Shown piece after piece: positions 9,173 through 17,852 of a stretch of DNA of 64,000 nt. Position 1 is the stretch's first letter. Each line of letters starts with the position of its first letter. The translations under genes and the position numbers were made by a program. The stretch is taken from positions 1 through 64,000 of the forward strand of contig NZ_QPJL01000018.1 of the NCBI RefSeq assembly GCF_003337565.1, read 5' to 3'. Below the pieces are notes generated by a model. The model had not been told where the DNA came from, did not search any database, and worked only from the letters and a program-made list of their open reading frames with translations. This DNA is from Paracoccus lutimaris. GTDB taxonomy: Bacteria; Pseudomonadota; Alphaproteobacteria; Rhodobacterales; Rhodobacteraceae.

Positions 9173-9552
9173 CAGCGCGCCTCCAGCCGGGCTGGTGCGG
9201 CGAAGATCCGGCGCAGGTCAGCGCGGAACTCCGCCACCGCAGCGGCCAGGCGGGCGGCATCGGCATCGCCGCGCCGGCTGTTGGCATGGCGGGCGAGCTG
9301 GTTGAGATTGTTGCCGATGCGGGCCAGCTGCGCGTTGGTCTCCTGGGCAGCCGCCTGGTCCGCGCCCGAGACAAGAGGCGCCCCCTCGATCAGCGCGCGG
9401 ATCAGCGCGCCCTTGGACAGGCCTGCGGCCTTTGCCCTTTGGGTCAGAATGGCGCGGGTCGCAGGCGGCAGGCGCACGCCGAACTTCGGGCTGGTGCCCT
9501 GGCCCTTGGGGGCATTCCTGCGCCTGGTAGCGTTGGCATCGGTTTGGGTCAT
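9172..9552 (-). CDS. MobC-like mobilisation accessory protein
   Basis: The 126-residue basic protein has the MobC signature RIGNNLNQLARHAN at about residues 78-91, preceded by a ribbon-helix-helix-like N-terminal part (FGVRLPPATRAIL). MobC-family proteins help the relaxase open DNA at the transfer origin. Its stop overlaps the mobA start by ATGA, so the two are translationally coupled. I chose the ATG at 9552 because it follows a GGAAGG-type ribosome site. A longer frame upstream has no start signal. Confidence 0.8.
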   Translation of the reverse strand: MTQTDANATRRRNAPKGQGTSPKFGVRLPPATRAILTQRAKAAGLSKGALIRALIEGAPLVSGADQAAAQETNAQLARIGNNLNQLARHANSRRGDADAARLAAAVAEFRADLRRIFAAPARLEAR

Positions 9553-9836
9553 GGAAGGTCTCCTTCCGCCCCGAGCATCGCCAATCGCCTGTAAATACCA
9601 AGACATAGTTGCTGTGCGAGATCGGCCAAATCGGCAGCGCAGCCAGCGCCGGGACCCCCGGATCAGCCTTTCCGTGCCGTGGCGCGGACCAGAGGGTTCG
9701 AAGGGAGAGCATCTCCCTCGCAAGGGTTCGGAGGGCCGCAAACATCGTTTGTGGGCACACCGAGGAGCCTTGCTAAGGGGAGAGGGTGAGTCGTGAATCA
9801 GAGCCAGGAAACTTGAAGCGCCAGATTCCGCGGGAA
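9553..9836. other. Non-coding region upstream of mobCA, candidate origin of transfer
   Basis: No gene is seen in these 284 bp. A perfect 7-bp inverted repeat with a 3-base loop lies at 9702-9718 (agggaga, gca, tctccct). It is flanked by an 8-bp direct repeat agggttcg at 9693-9700 and 9723-9730. Transfer origins of mob loci commonly lie just upstream of mobC and carry such a hairpin next to the nick site. The nick position cannot be assigned from the sequence alone. Confidence 0.45.
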
Positions 9837-10118
9837 TCACTTTCGATGGGCAGGGCGGGGCGCCGGTTGCGGCCAGCCGGACTTTTCCGTTGGTGACGCA
9901 ACTGTCGTCGCTGGCCATGTTGTTCCATTTGCCTTGCCGCCCGCCTTGAGCATGGCCTGGAACATCAGGTCGAAGTTGACGGCCGGCATGCCCCAGATGA
10001 CGGCCTCGGCGGCGCGGCGGTGGATCACCTCGGATTGCAGGTCCGCAGGCGAACCATCCTGGGCCTGCGCCGTGCCGATACAAAGAAACCCGAAGAGGGC
10101 GAACAATGCAGCTCTCAT
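9837..10118 (-). pseudogene. DUF1254-type protein, N-terminal fragment
   Basis: From the ATG at 10118 there is a clear signal peptide (MRAALFALFGFLCIGTAQA). It is followed by HRRAAEAVIWGMPAVNFDLM, which is the hallmark start of exported DUF1254 proteins. After about 65 residues the frame loses similarity and shifts, so most of a usual protein of about 450 residues is missing. It probably once sat in an operon with the outer-membrane protein fragment just upstream (10177-10620). Nothing suggests function now. Confidence 0.65.
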
Positions 10119-10176
10119 CTTCCTTTTCCCTTGAGTGCTTTCGTCGAGCCTTGCTGATCCATCGCGTGCTCTGCGC

Positions 10177-10620
10177 TCAGAACGAACCCGAAACCGACAG
10201 ATAGACGGCATTGCCTTTGGGGCGGTTCTTGACCCCGAACTCGGGCGCCCAGCTCAGCGCGATATTGATGGGCCGTTCCTTGGGCCCGGCCTCGTAGGTG
10301 ATGATGGGGCCGATGGCATAGGACCGGCCCTTGAAGCCGTCGAGACGATCGGCAAGGCCGCCTTCGTCGTCCTCGAGCTGATAAAGGACAGACCCGAAAA
10401 TGCCTGCGGAGAAGCGCTCATTGAAGTGCTTGAACACCAAGGCGTCTAAATGGGTCATCGTGCCGCTGTGGTAATCGGTGTCTGGGTTCTCGGTGTTGAA
10501 GTCGATCCCGGCATTGACCGAGAAATCCAGGCCCCGGGCAGGATCGAAATAGGTGTAGGACACGTTGGGCGAGAAGGTCCAGTAGTTCATCCCGGTGTTG
10601 TCGACGGTGCCGACCTGCAA
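10177..10620 (-). pseudogene. Outer-membrane 'phenol MetA pathway' (SphA-like) protein, C-terminal fragment
   Basis: The 147 visible residues alternate hydrophobic and polar positions like beta-barrel strands. They include NYWTFSPNVSYTYFDPARG and end YLSVSGSF with a terminal Phe, as expected for an outer-membrane protein. The pattern fits the MetA-pathway/SphA family. The N-terminal half and signal peptide are gone, and the frame begins at a junction near 10620 where an unrelated plus-strand fragment starts. The gene is broken. Confidence 0.6.
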
Positions 10621-11129
10621 GGTTCATGCTTCGCGACCTACTACCGGGAGTTCCTCCTTTTCAAGCGCGATCCTCTGGCGGGTCGAATGTATCGCGCCCT
10701 ACTTGAAGAGGATCCGTTCGAGATATCGACGTGGCTGCATCAGAGACAACATGTTTCAGCGGTTAATATCGCTGCCGAGCTGGATGGCGTAGATGCGTCG
10801 GACGTACTTGATTTGGATGAATTCTTCGACGCGGAGATAGCCAGAAAAATATCAGCCGCTATGTGGAAGAGGGCAAGCTGATTCAAGCTCACTTTGATGA
10901 GAAGGGGAAACTCAAGGCAAAAACGCAATCAGTGGCGGTTCGCCTGGATCTTCCGTCCATCTTCGGGTGGCAAGAAGAGGTGCTAAGCTCGGCACCGGTC
11001 CTGAAGATGATCTTCGCCATAGACTATCCCGAAAGAGTAACCGCTGCCAAGTCGCGGCTTGCAGCGAGAAAGATGCGCGAACAGCGGGCGGTTGACGAAC
11101 GGGCGCGACGGAGCTTCAGGAGGCAGTAG
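10621..11129 (+). pseudogene. Unknown gene fragment, probably frameshifted
   Basis: A protein-like reading begins at the junction near 10620 (FATYYREFLLFKRDPLAG) and runs to a stop at 10881. A second frame opens at 10863 (MEEGKLIQAHFDEKGKLKAK) and ends at 11129. The two readings look like one protein interrupted by a frameshift near 10860. The 5' end is missing. GC content is lower than in the neighbours, which hints at separate origin. I do not recognise the family. Confidence 0.4.
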
Positions 11130-11465
11130 GCCACCTGGATGCCGGGCTTCGTGCTGATACCGTTCGGCCTATTCGGCAAGACCGCCTTCATGGCCGAGCG
11201 CGTGCTGGGCAACGTCATCTCGTCGGGGATCAAAGTTCTCGTGCTAGGGGCTGTCCTACCGCGAGGCCCCCGCTTGGTCACCAGCATGGCGGGCCCTGTT
11301 TTGAACTCGCGTCTGAACTTCCGGCCACTATCTGCAATTTCCAGTGACCGTGTCTTCGTGCCCACAAAACCGGCGGAATCTTATTCCCCATCCCTGCACC
11401 CCACCAGACCCGTCCTGATCCGACGCATAGCCACCTTATACATTGCCTCATTGCAAGAGGTGACC
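11130..11465. other. Gene-free junction with a faint IS3 orfA remnant
   Basis: This 336-bp stretch separates the worn flank from the intact island. On the minus strand at about 11270-11345 the reading SGRKFRREFKTGPAMLVTKR resembles the N-terminus of an IS3-family OrfA, but it is degraded. The last 40 bases carry the ribosome-binding site of the AAA+ gene (gcaagaggtgacc before the ATG at 11466). No clear promoter boxes were recognised. Confidence 0.4.
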
Positions 11466-13460
11466 ATGCACGAGATCAACTATCCCGACCTGTTCTGGCC
11501 CGCGCTCGACCGGCTGATCGCCGGCACTGCGGCCACGTCCCGCATGGCGCGTGAAGTGTCGCGTTTTCTGAACCGTGAGGATGACATCGCCTGGCCTTTC
11601 GAGACCGAAAAGTCCGAGCCGCCGACAGCCGCCGCATGGCGCAAGTTGTGCCGCAAGGCCCGGGTCATGGCCCGGCGCAAGTCTGACGCACCTGCGCCCT
11701 TCGTTGCCCGGCTGCGCGCTTTTGCCCGCCGCGCCGGGCTGGACGAAACCGAGACCAGCCTGCTGGAGCTTGGCGTCCGGCTGGCACAATCCAGCCAGTC
11801 GCAGGGCTTGGCCGAACTGATGGTGGATGAGCTGGAATGGCCGCGCGATAGGGCGCTGGCGCTGATGGGCGGGTTGGAGCGGCAGGCGATCCGCGCTGCG
11901 CTGGGTCCACGATCGCGCCTGTTCCGCTCCGGGCTTCTGGACCTTGAGCCGGATTTCCTGGGCGGGAATCGCCGGCTTGGTTTCGAGATCAGCAACCTGC
12001 TCCGCCGCGTCGTCAGCGCCGAAGGCGACATGGTCGACCTGCTGGTGCCGACCGGCCGCGCGCCCGATACCTGTTGGTCCGATTTCGACCACATCGCGTC
12101 CGCGCGCGACTTTGCCCGCGACATCCTGCGCGGGGCGCTGGCCGGGCGGGCCAAGGGGGTGAACATCCTGCTCTATGGCCCGCCCGGCACCGGCAAGACC
12201 CAGCTTTGCCACCTGCTTGCCGCTGAGCTGGGGGCCGCGCTGCGTATGGTCCTGACCGAGGACGAGGATGGTGACGAACCCTCGCGCCGCGAGCGCCTGA
12301 ACCACTTGCGGCTGGCGCAGACCCTGTTCCGCGACGCCGGCGACACGCTGATCCTGTTCGACGAGATCGAGGATCTGATGCCCGCCTACAATCCGTTCTC
12401 GCGCAGCGAGGGCTCGAAGGTGCATCAGAACGTCCTGTTCGAGGAAAATCCGGTGCCGATCCTGTGGACGACCAATGACATCAGCGGCATCCCGGCCTCG
12501 ATCCGGCGGCGCATCGGCTATTCCATCGAGATGCGACCGCCTGCCGCCCCGGTCCGTAGCCGGGTGATGGCGCGATTGGCGGCGGGGCAGGGGCTCGACC
12601 TGCCGGCCGGGCAGTTGGACCGGCTGGCGCGGCAGAACCCGGTCGCCCCGGCGGTGCTGGCCACAGCGCTGCGCAGCGCCGCGCTGGCCGGGGGCGGCAT
12701 GCCTGCGCTTGAACAGGCGCTCAGTACCTCGCGCCGGCTGGTCGAAGGGCGGCCGCCGCGGCCGCAGGCCGTCGGCGGCGATTTCGACGCGGCGCTGAGC
12801 GCGGCCGATGTCGACCTCGCGGCGCTGACCCGGCGGCTGCGCGGCAGCGACCGGCGGGTGTCGCTGTGCCTCTCGGGCCTGCCGGGAACCGGGAAATCGG
12901 CCTTTGCGCGGCATCTCGCGGCCGAGATGGGGCTGGAGATGATCGAGAAGCGGGCCTCGGATCTGCTGTCGATGTGGGTCGGCGGCTCCGAGCAGAACAT
13001 CGCCGCCGCCTTTGCCGAGGCGCGCGACACCCGCAGCTTCCTGATCTTCGACGAGGCGGATTCGCTGCTGGGCGACCGGACGGGGGCGCGGCATTCCTGG
13101 GAAATCAGCCAGGTCAATGAGATGCTGACCTGGATGGAGAGCCACCCGCTGCCCGTTGCCTGCACCACCAACCTGGTCGAGCGGCTGGATCCGGCCAGCC
13201 TGCGCCGTTTCAGCCTGAAGATCCAGTTCGGCCCGCTGGACGCGGCGCAGGCGCGGCGGGCTTTCGGGCAGTTCTTCGCGCTTGATGCGCCGGCCGGGCT
13301 TGACCATCTGCAAGGGCTGGTGCCGGGCGATTTCGCCTGCGTGGCCGGCCGGCGGGACTGGCTGGAGGATCCCTCGCCCGAGGGTCTGTTGCGCGAGTTG
13401 CGCCGCGAACTGGCCGCGCGGGGCGAGCCGATGCGGCAGATCGGCTTTGTCACGCATTGA
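11466..13460 (+). CDS. Tandem AAA+ ATPase
   Basis: The 664-residue protein has two AAA+ modules after an N-terminal helical region (1 to about 200). Module 1 shows Walker A GPPGTGKTQ at about 237-245 and Walker B LILFDEIEDL at about 295. Module 2 shows GLPGTGKSAF at about 468 and FLIFDEADSLL at about 526. A pore-loop-like SMWVGGSEQNIA lies between the second Walker A and B, as in Cdc48/FtsH-type enzymes. It probably remodels or unfolds a protein partner using ATP. I chose the ATG at 11466 because it follows AGAGG; the frame is open further upstream. It heads the unit with the WYL regulator 31 bp downstream. Confidence 0.85.
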   Translation: MHEINYPDLFWPALDRLIAGTAATSRMAREVSRFLNREDDIAWPFETEKSEPPTAAAWRKLCRKARVMARRKSDAPAPFVARLRAFARRAGLDETETSLLELGVRLAQSSQSQGLAELMVDELEWPRDRALALMGGLERQAIRAALGPRSRLFRSGLLDLEPDFLGGNRRLGFEISNLLRRVVSAEGDMVDLLVPTGRAPDTCWSDFDHIASARDFARDILRGALAGRAKGVNILLYGPPGTGKTQLCHLLAAELGAALRMVLTEDEDGDEPSRRERLNHLRLAQTLFRDAGDTLILFDEIEDLMPAYNPFSRSEGSKVHQNVLFEENPVPILWTTNDISGIPASIRRRIGYSIEMRPPAAPVRSRVMARLAAGQGLDLPAGQLDRLARQNPVAPAVLATALRSAALAGGGMPALEQALSTSRRLVEGRPPRPQAVGGDFDAALSAADVDLAALTRRLRGSDRRVSLCLSGLPGTGKSAFARHLAAEMGLEMIEKRASDLLSMWVGGSEQNIAAAFAEARDTRSFLIFDEADSLLGDRTGARHSWEISQVNEMLTWMESHPLPVACTTNLVERLDPASLRRFSLKIQFGPLDAAQARRAFGQFFALDAPAGLDHLQGLVPGDFACVAGRRDWLEDPSPEGLLRELRRELAARGEPMRQIGFVTH

Positions 13461-13491
13461 CAATGGCTTGCCGCGGGCGAAACCTGCGGGC

Positions 13492-14493
13492 ATGACTGAT
13501 GCCCGCTACGCCCAATACGAAAGCCTGCTGCGCCTTTTGATCATGCTGGAAGGGCGCAGCGACGGTATCGGCATCGCCGATATCGAGCAGGTCGCGGGCA
13601 TCCAGCGCCGCGCGGCCGAACGGATGCGCGACGTTCTGCTGCGCGCGCTGCCGCAGCTGGAAGAGGTCCGCGAAGGCGCCTCGAAACGCTGGCGGCTCGA
13701 GGCACCGGTGCTGAACCGCAGTCTGGCCCCGACGCTGGAGGATCTGGCGGCGCTGAACCGGGCGGTCGCGGTGTTGCGAGCCAGCGGCGATGCCGGGACA
13801 GCCGATTGCCTCTCGACGCTGTCCGACCGGCTGCGTGCGGCGCTGGAACGTAGGGCGCGGCCAAGCTTCGAGATCGACCTCGAGGCGCTCTTGGAAGCGG
13901 ATGGTGTCGTCCACCGCCCCGGACCGCGCGAGGCTCTGGACGCCGAGGTCGTCGGTCGGTTGCGCGAGGCGATCCTGTGCGGCTGCTGGGTCGAGCTGGA
14001 CCTGCAAACCGCCGATTCCGGCAGGATGTCCTGGCGCAACCGGGTCGGCCCGATCGCCTTCCTGCTGGGCGAAGGGCGGCAATATCTGGTCGGCTTCAGC
14101 GACTATCGCCAGCAGGTGCAACTGTTCCGGCTCGCGCGGCTGCGCGGGGTGCGCGTGCTTTCGGAGGCCTACGAACGGCCCGAGGGGTTCGATCTGTCGC
14201 GCTGGCTGGCGCGCTCTTTCGGCACCTGGCGCGACGAGCCGCATCAGATCGAATGGCGCTTTGCCTCGCATGTCGCGGCCGAGGTGCGGCAGTTCCGCTT
14301 TCATCCCGATCAGCGGCTGACGGACGAGGCTGACGGCAGTGTGACGGTGCGTTTCACTGCCTGCGGGCTGGACGAGATGTGCTGGCACCTGTTCCGCTGG
14401 GGCGATACGGTGCGGGTGGTTGCCCCCAAGGCGCTGCGCGAGCGTTACGAGGACATGCTGGCTGCGGCCGGGGCCGCGCTGGACGACAGCTAG
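13492..14493 (+). CDS. WYL-domain transcriptional regulator
   Basis: This 333-residue protein has an N-terminal winged-helix region (about 1-75, with a helix-turn-helix around IADIEQVAGIQRRAAERMRD). It continues into a WYL domain (about 155-230, here YLVGFSDYRQQVQLFRLARL) and a C-terminal WCX extension (about 255-330). WYL regulators bind nucleic-acid or nucleotide ligands through the WYL domain and often control phage-defence loci. The usual Trp-Tyr-Leu is YLV here, as in many relatives. The gene follows the AAA+ gene closely and precedes a 65-residue gene. It is the only obvious transcription factor within the 47-kb island, so it may control the neighbouring operons. Confidence 0.85.
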   Translation: MTDARYAQYESLLRLLIMLEGRSDGIGIADIEQVAGIQRRAAERMRDVLLRALPQLEEVREGASKRWRLEAPVLNRSLAPTLEDLAALNRAVAVLRASGDAGTADCLSTLSDRLRAALERRARPSFEIDLEALLEADGVVHRPGPREALDAEVVGRLREAILCGCWVELDLQTADSGRMSWRNRVGPIAFLLGEGRQYLVGFSDYRQQVQLFRLARLRGVRVLSEAYERPEGFDLSRWLARSFGTWRDEPHQIEWRFASHVAAEVRQFRFHPDQRLTDEADGSVTVRFTACGLDEMCWHLFRWGDTVRVVAPKALRERYEDMLAAAGAALDDS

Positions 14494-14502
14494 GGAGCGA
14501 TC

Positions 14503-14700
14503 ATGGACAGAAGCTTTGTCGAACTGAGCGATGCGCAATGGGAGCAGATTCGTGCCCATATCGCCCGTGTTGCTGGCAGCCAGCGCGATGCGGGCGAGGG
14601 GCCGGTCAACGACATCTCGCTGAGTTTCATGTGGATGCCCGCCGGCCGCATCGTCGAATTGAATGTCGGCGGTGCAACCCTCGAGATCGAGGCAATCTGA
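14503..14700 (+). CDS. Small hypothetical protein (65 aa)
   Basis: The gene starts 10 bp after the WYL regulator stop, with GGGAGCG upstream of its ATG. The product is acidic and alternates beta-like stretches (ISLSFMWMPAGRIVELNVGG, ATLEIEAI). It has no membrane segment or known motif. Its stop lies 6 bp from the convergent end of the AddA-like gene, leaving almost no room for a terminator. A small regulator or antitoxin-like partner is possible but unproven. Confidence 0.6.
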   Translation: MDRSFVELSDAQWEQIRAHIARVAGSQRDAGEGPVNDISLSFMWMPAGRIVELNVGGATLEIEAI

Positions 14701-14705
14701 TGCGG

Positions 14706-17700
14706 TCAGGCCGCTGAGGCAAGGGTGATCGTGCCCGTCTCGACCCATAGAATCGCGACCTGGTCCGCGTGGCTTGCCTCAGCATAAGCGGCAAGCTGTG
14801 GCCAATAGAGCGCAAAGCGGGCATTTGGGTCTGGAGCAGGGCCGCTCTTGTAATCCACGATCATTCGAGCCGCCGGACCTACGGCCAGCAGGTCGACGGT
14901 GCCATTCATGCCGGCGCCTGCATCATCACGCAGATGCAGCGGCAATTCGGTGTGCAGCCGATCGAAGCCCAGGCCGTGCAGCCAGTCGCGCAGCGCCTCG
15001 GCCTGGGCGGTCACGGCGGCGACCTCGTCCGGCGTCAGCCCAGTGGCGGCAGCGACGGCATCCTGATTGCCCGGCGCGACCAGAGCGGCGCGCATCGCTA
15101 GATGCAGCGCCGTGCCGCGATCCGCTGCGCTGGCGAAACCGCTGCCAACCGCCACACGCGGCAGGCCGGTGACGTGGCGCAAGGGAGCATGAGGCGCGGC
15201 GGCCGTGATCAGCGCCGAGGGCAACTGCCGCCATGCCCGCCCTGTCATGACCGGCGCTGCGGCTGGCGTGCCCCAACGCCACCAGCCCGGCCAGTCGCCA
15301 AGAGTGATTGCTCCAAACCCGTCGAGCGCCGTGTCGGGGCATAGGACCACATGTGCGGGCAGTGTTTCGTCGCCCAGGGTCAGCGAGGTGGCGGTCATCG
15401 CCATCCCGGCATCGCGCTGGACTAGCGCGGCGTAGGTGGCCGGGGGCTCGGAGCCGTCCAGCTTGGCAAAGACATATTCCGGCCAGGCCAGCGTCAGCCG
15501 GTCGCGGGCGCGGGTGGTAGCGACATAGATCAGCCGGTGCGCGTCCTTTTCGAAGCTGTCGCGGTCGGCCTCGATCATCGCCTTCTGCTTTTCTGGCACC
15601 GGAGTCTCGGGCAGTAGGTGCAGCCCGGCGCGGGTCAGCACCTCGGCCAGGTCGTCGAAATCGGGAAAGGCCGCGCGCATGGTGCCGGGCCGGTTGCGGA
15701 TGTCGCCGTCCAGCCCGGTGACGATGGTCCAGTTCCACTCTCGCCCTTTCGAAGCGTGCCAGGTGACGATCTCGACCCCTTCAGCCCCGGGCCCGGGATC
15801 GGGATGGCGGTCGAAGTCGCGGCTGCCGGATTCCTGCGTCAGCCAGCCGCGGAACACCGGCGCCGTTTCGCCATGAAACCCTGCCGCAACCTTCATGTCG
15901 CGATGCGCGTCGAGAAACGCAGAGACCTCGGATTCAAGCCGCAACAGGTCGGCGCGGGACTGGGCGGGCTCCGGTTGGCCCTCGGCCCAATCGCGCAGGG
16001 CGGCGGTCTGGATCACCCGATCTATGACCAGATCCAGCGGCGCGGCGCGCGCCAGATCGCGCAAAGCCGCCAGGGCCGCCAGCAGCGGATGCCGCGCCAG
16101 TTCGCCGGCCAGCAGCAGCCTCAGCGCCTGTTCCAGCGGCTGCGCCGGCGGGCCCAGCGTCAGCAGCGCCAGCCCGGAATGCAGATCGCCCGGATCGAAG
16201 GCGAAACAAGTCGCATTCAGCGCCGCCTGCACCACCGCCGATTGCAGCCAGCCACCCTCGGCGATCCGCACCGGCACACCCAGCTGCCGCAGGGCTGTCG
16301 CGTGGCGCGCCGCCTGCGCATGCGAGCGGCAGAGCACCGCCACATCGGCCGGCCGCATCGCCCGCACCTGCCCGGAGTGACGGTCGACGATCTGCGCCCC
16401 CTCGGCCAGCACGTCGCGGATATGGGTTGCGACATGCTGCCAGGGCTTGGCCTTGCCGCCGCGCGCCTTCGGACCGCTTTGCAGGCGCAGAACCTCGACA
16501 GCCGGGGTCTGGCCGGTTTCGCTGCGTTGCGGGGTCAAGGCGGTATAGCCCGGCCCGAAAGCCTTGCGGCCAAGCGCGTTGACGAAACCCATGATGCGGG
16601 GGTCGCTGCGCCAGTTGCGGTCCAGCGCCTCGACCCGGTCCGGGTGCTGATCGACCAGCGCCTCGGTCAGCCGGGGGTCGGCGCCCTGGAAGCCCATGAT
16701 AGACTGCTTGATGTCGCCGACCAGCGCGACCCGGGGCGCGCGCTGTGCCAGCCGCCAAAGCAGTGCGAATTGCACCGGATTGGTGTCCTGGAACTCGTCC
16801 ACGATCACGCAGTCGATTTCGGCCAGCACGGCATCCAGCACCTCGGGGCGGGTGCGCAGCAAGCGTTCGGCATCGACGATCATGTCGGCAAAGTCGATCA
16901 CCCCCGCCGCGCGCTTGGCCGCCGCGAATTCGGCCATGATCTCCTGTGCTCCCCGGATCAGGGCCGAGGCATGGTCGCAGATATCGGCCAGCGGGCCAGG
17001 ATGGCGCAGCAGGCCCTCGGCGGCATCCATCACCACCTGGGCGGCGCTGTCATAGCCTGCGGGCGTCGCGGCACCGCGTTTGGATTGCCGCAATCCGCGC
17101 AGCTGCTGCCACAACGGCCAGTCCCATGCCAGCGCATCCGAGTTCAGCGCACGGCGCAGGTTCCGCAGGTCGCGGGCGAAGTCCTTGGTAGCCGAGGCGT
17201 TGAAATCCAGATCGGTGCAGCCCGAGGGGAAGGCGCGCAGCATCGCCTGCACCGCGTCGCGCAGCTTGGTCCCAAGCGGGGCGCCGTCGCGGTCCACCTT
17301 GCCGTAAAGGCTGCGGGTCGCACGGGCCAGCTCATCGGCAAAGCCTGGGGACGTGCCCCGGTCGCCCAGGCTGCGCAGCAGGTCGATCACGCCGAACAGC
17401 CGGGCGCGGAACGCATCCTCGGCCGAGGTCTTGCTGTTGAAGTCGAAACGGTAGCCAAAGCGCGGCAGGTCGCCACGGACCTGATCCAGCACCCGGCAGC
17501 GCGCGATGCATTGCCGGATCATCACGTCGCGCTCCGGGTCCGACAGGTGGCGCGGACTGACCGAGCTGCCGGCGGCAAAGGCGTGTTGGCCCAGCAGCCG
17601 CAGCCCCAGCCCGTGGATGGTCGAGACATAGGCGCGCTCGACCGCCATGGCGGCCTCGACCTTGCCGGCGGCCATCAGGGTGAAGCGGATGCGGTCGCGC

Positions 17701-17852
17701 AATTCGCCGGCCGCCGCCTCGGTGAAGGTCACAGCCAGGATGCGTTCGGGACGCACCAGCCCCCGTTCGACCCAGTCGGCAAGGTCGTTCTTGATGCGAT
17801 AGGTCTTGCCCGAGCCGGCGCCGGCAGGAAGGATCTCCAGGCTCTGGTTCAT
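14706..17852 (-). CDS. UvrD/AddA-like helicase with PD-(D/E)XK nuclease domain
   Basis: The 1048-residue protein has the full SF1A helicase motif set. It has Walker A AGAGSGKT at 10-17, motif Ia AVTFTEAAAGELRDRI (about 40), motif II VDEFQDTNPVQF (about 350) and motif III VGDIKQSIMGFQGAD (about 380). It also has motif IV ALDRNWRSDP, motif V VTWHASKGREWNW (about 695) and motif VI YVATTRARDRL (about 774). The C-terminus carries a RecB/AddA-type nuclease: GTALH, then VDLL (about 981), VDYKSG (about 1000) and QLAAYAEA. It should unwind and cut DNA ends. It overlaps the AddB-like gene by ATGA, giving an AddAB-like pair. Sequence context, not the housekeeping addAB locus, suggests a defence role. 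Confidence 0.88.
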   Translation of the reverse strand: MNQSLEILPAGAGSGKTYRIKNDLADWVERGLVRPERILAVTFTEAAAGELRDRIRFTLMAAGKVEAAMAVERAYVSTIHGLGLRLLGQHAFAAGSSVSPRHLSDPERDVMIRQCIARCRVLDQVRGDLPRFGYRFDFNSKTSAEDAFRARLFGVIDLLRSLGDRGTSPGFADELARATRSLYGKVDRDGAPLGTKLRDAVQAMLRAFPSGCTDLDFNASATKDFARDLRNLRRALNSDALAWDWPLWQQLRGLRQSKRGAATPAGYDSAAQVVMDAAEGLLRHPGPLADICDHASALIRGAQEIMAEFAAAKRAAGVIDFADMIVDAERLLRTRPEVLDAVLAEIDCVIVDEFQDTNPVQFALLWRLAQRAPRVALVGDIKQSIMGFQGADPRLTEALVDQHPDRVEALDRNWRSDPRIMGFVNALGRKAFGPGYTALTPQRSETGQTPAVEVLRLQSGPKARGGKAKPWQHVATHIRDVLAEGAQIVDRHSGQVRAMRPADVAVLCRSHAQAARHATALRQLGVPVRIAEGGWLQSAVVQAALNATCFAFDPGDLHSGLALLTLGPPAQPLEQALRLLLAGELARHPLLAALAALRDLARAAPLDLVIDRVIQTAALRDWAEGQPEPAQSRADLLRLESEVSAFLDAHRDMKVAAGFHGETAPVFRGWLTQESGSRDFDRHPDPGPGAEGVEIVTWHASKGREWNWTIVTGLDGDIRNRPGTMRAAFPDFDDLAEVLTRAGLHLLPETPVPEKQKAMIEADRDSFEKDAHRLIYVATTRARDRLTLAWPEYVFAKLDGSEPPATYAALVQRDAGMAMTATSLTLGDETLPAHVVLCPDTALDGFGAITLGDWPGWWRWGTPAAAPVMTGRAWRQLPSALITAAAPHAPLRHVTGLPRVAVGSGFASAADRGTALHLAMRAALVAPGNQDAVAAATGLTPDEVAAVTAQAEALRDWLHGLGFDRLHTELPLHLRDDAGAGMNGTVDLLAVGPAARMIVDYKSGPAPDPNARFALYWPQLAAYAEASHADQVAILWVETGTITLASAA

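Noticed and set aside
7886..9796. A 636-residue plus-strand protein
   Set aside because: It is the mirror frame of the mobA/mobC genes, favoured by high GC. The minus-strand proteins show motifs and coupled starts; this one does not.
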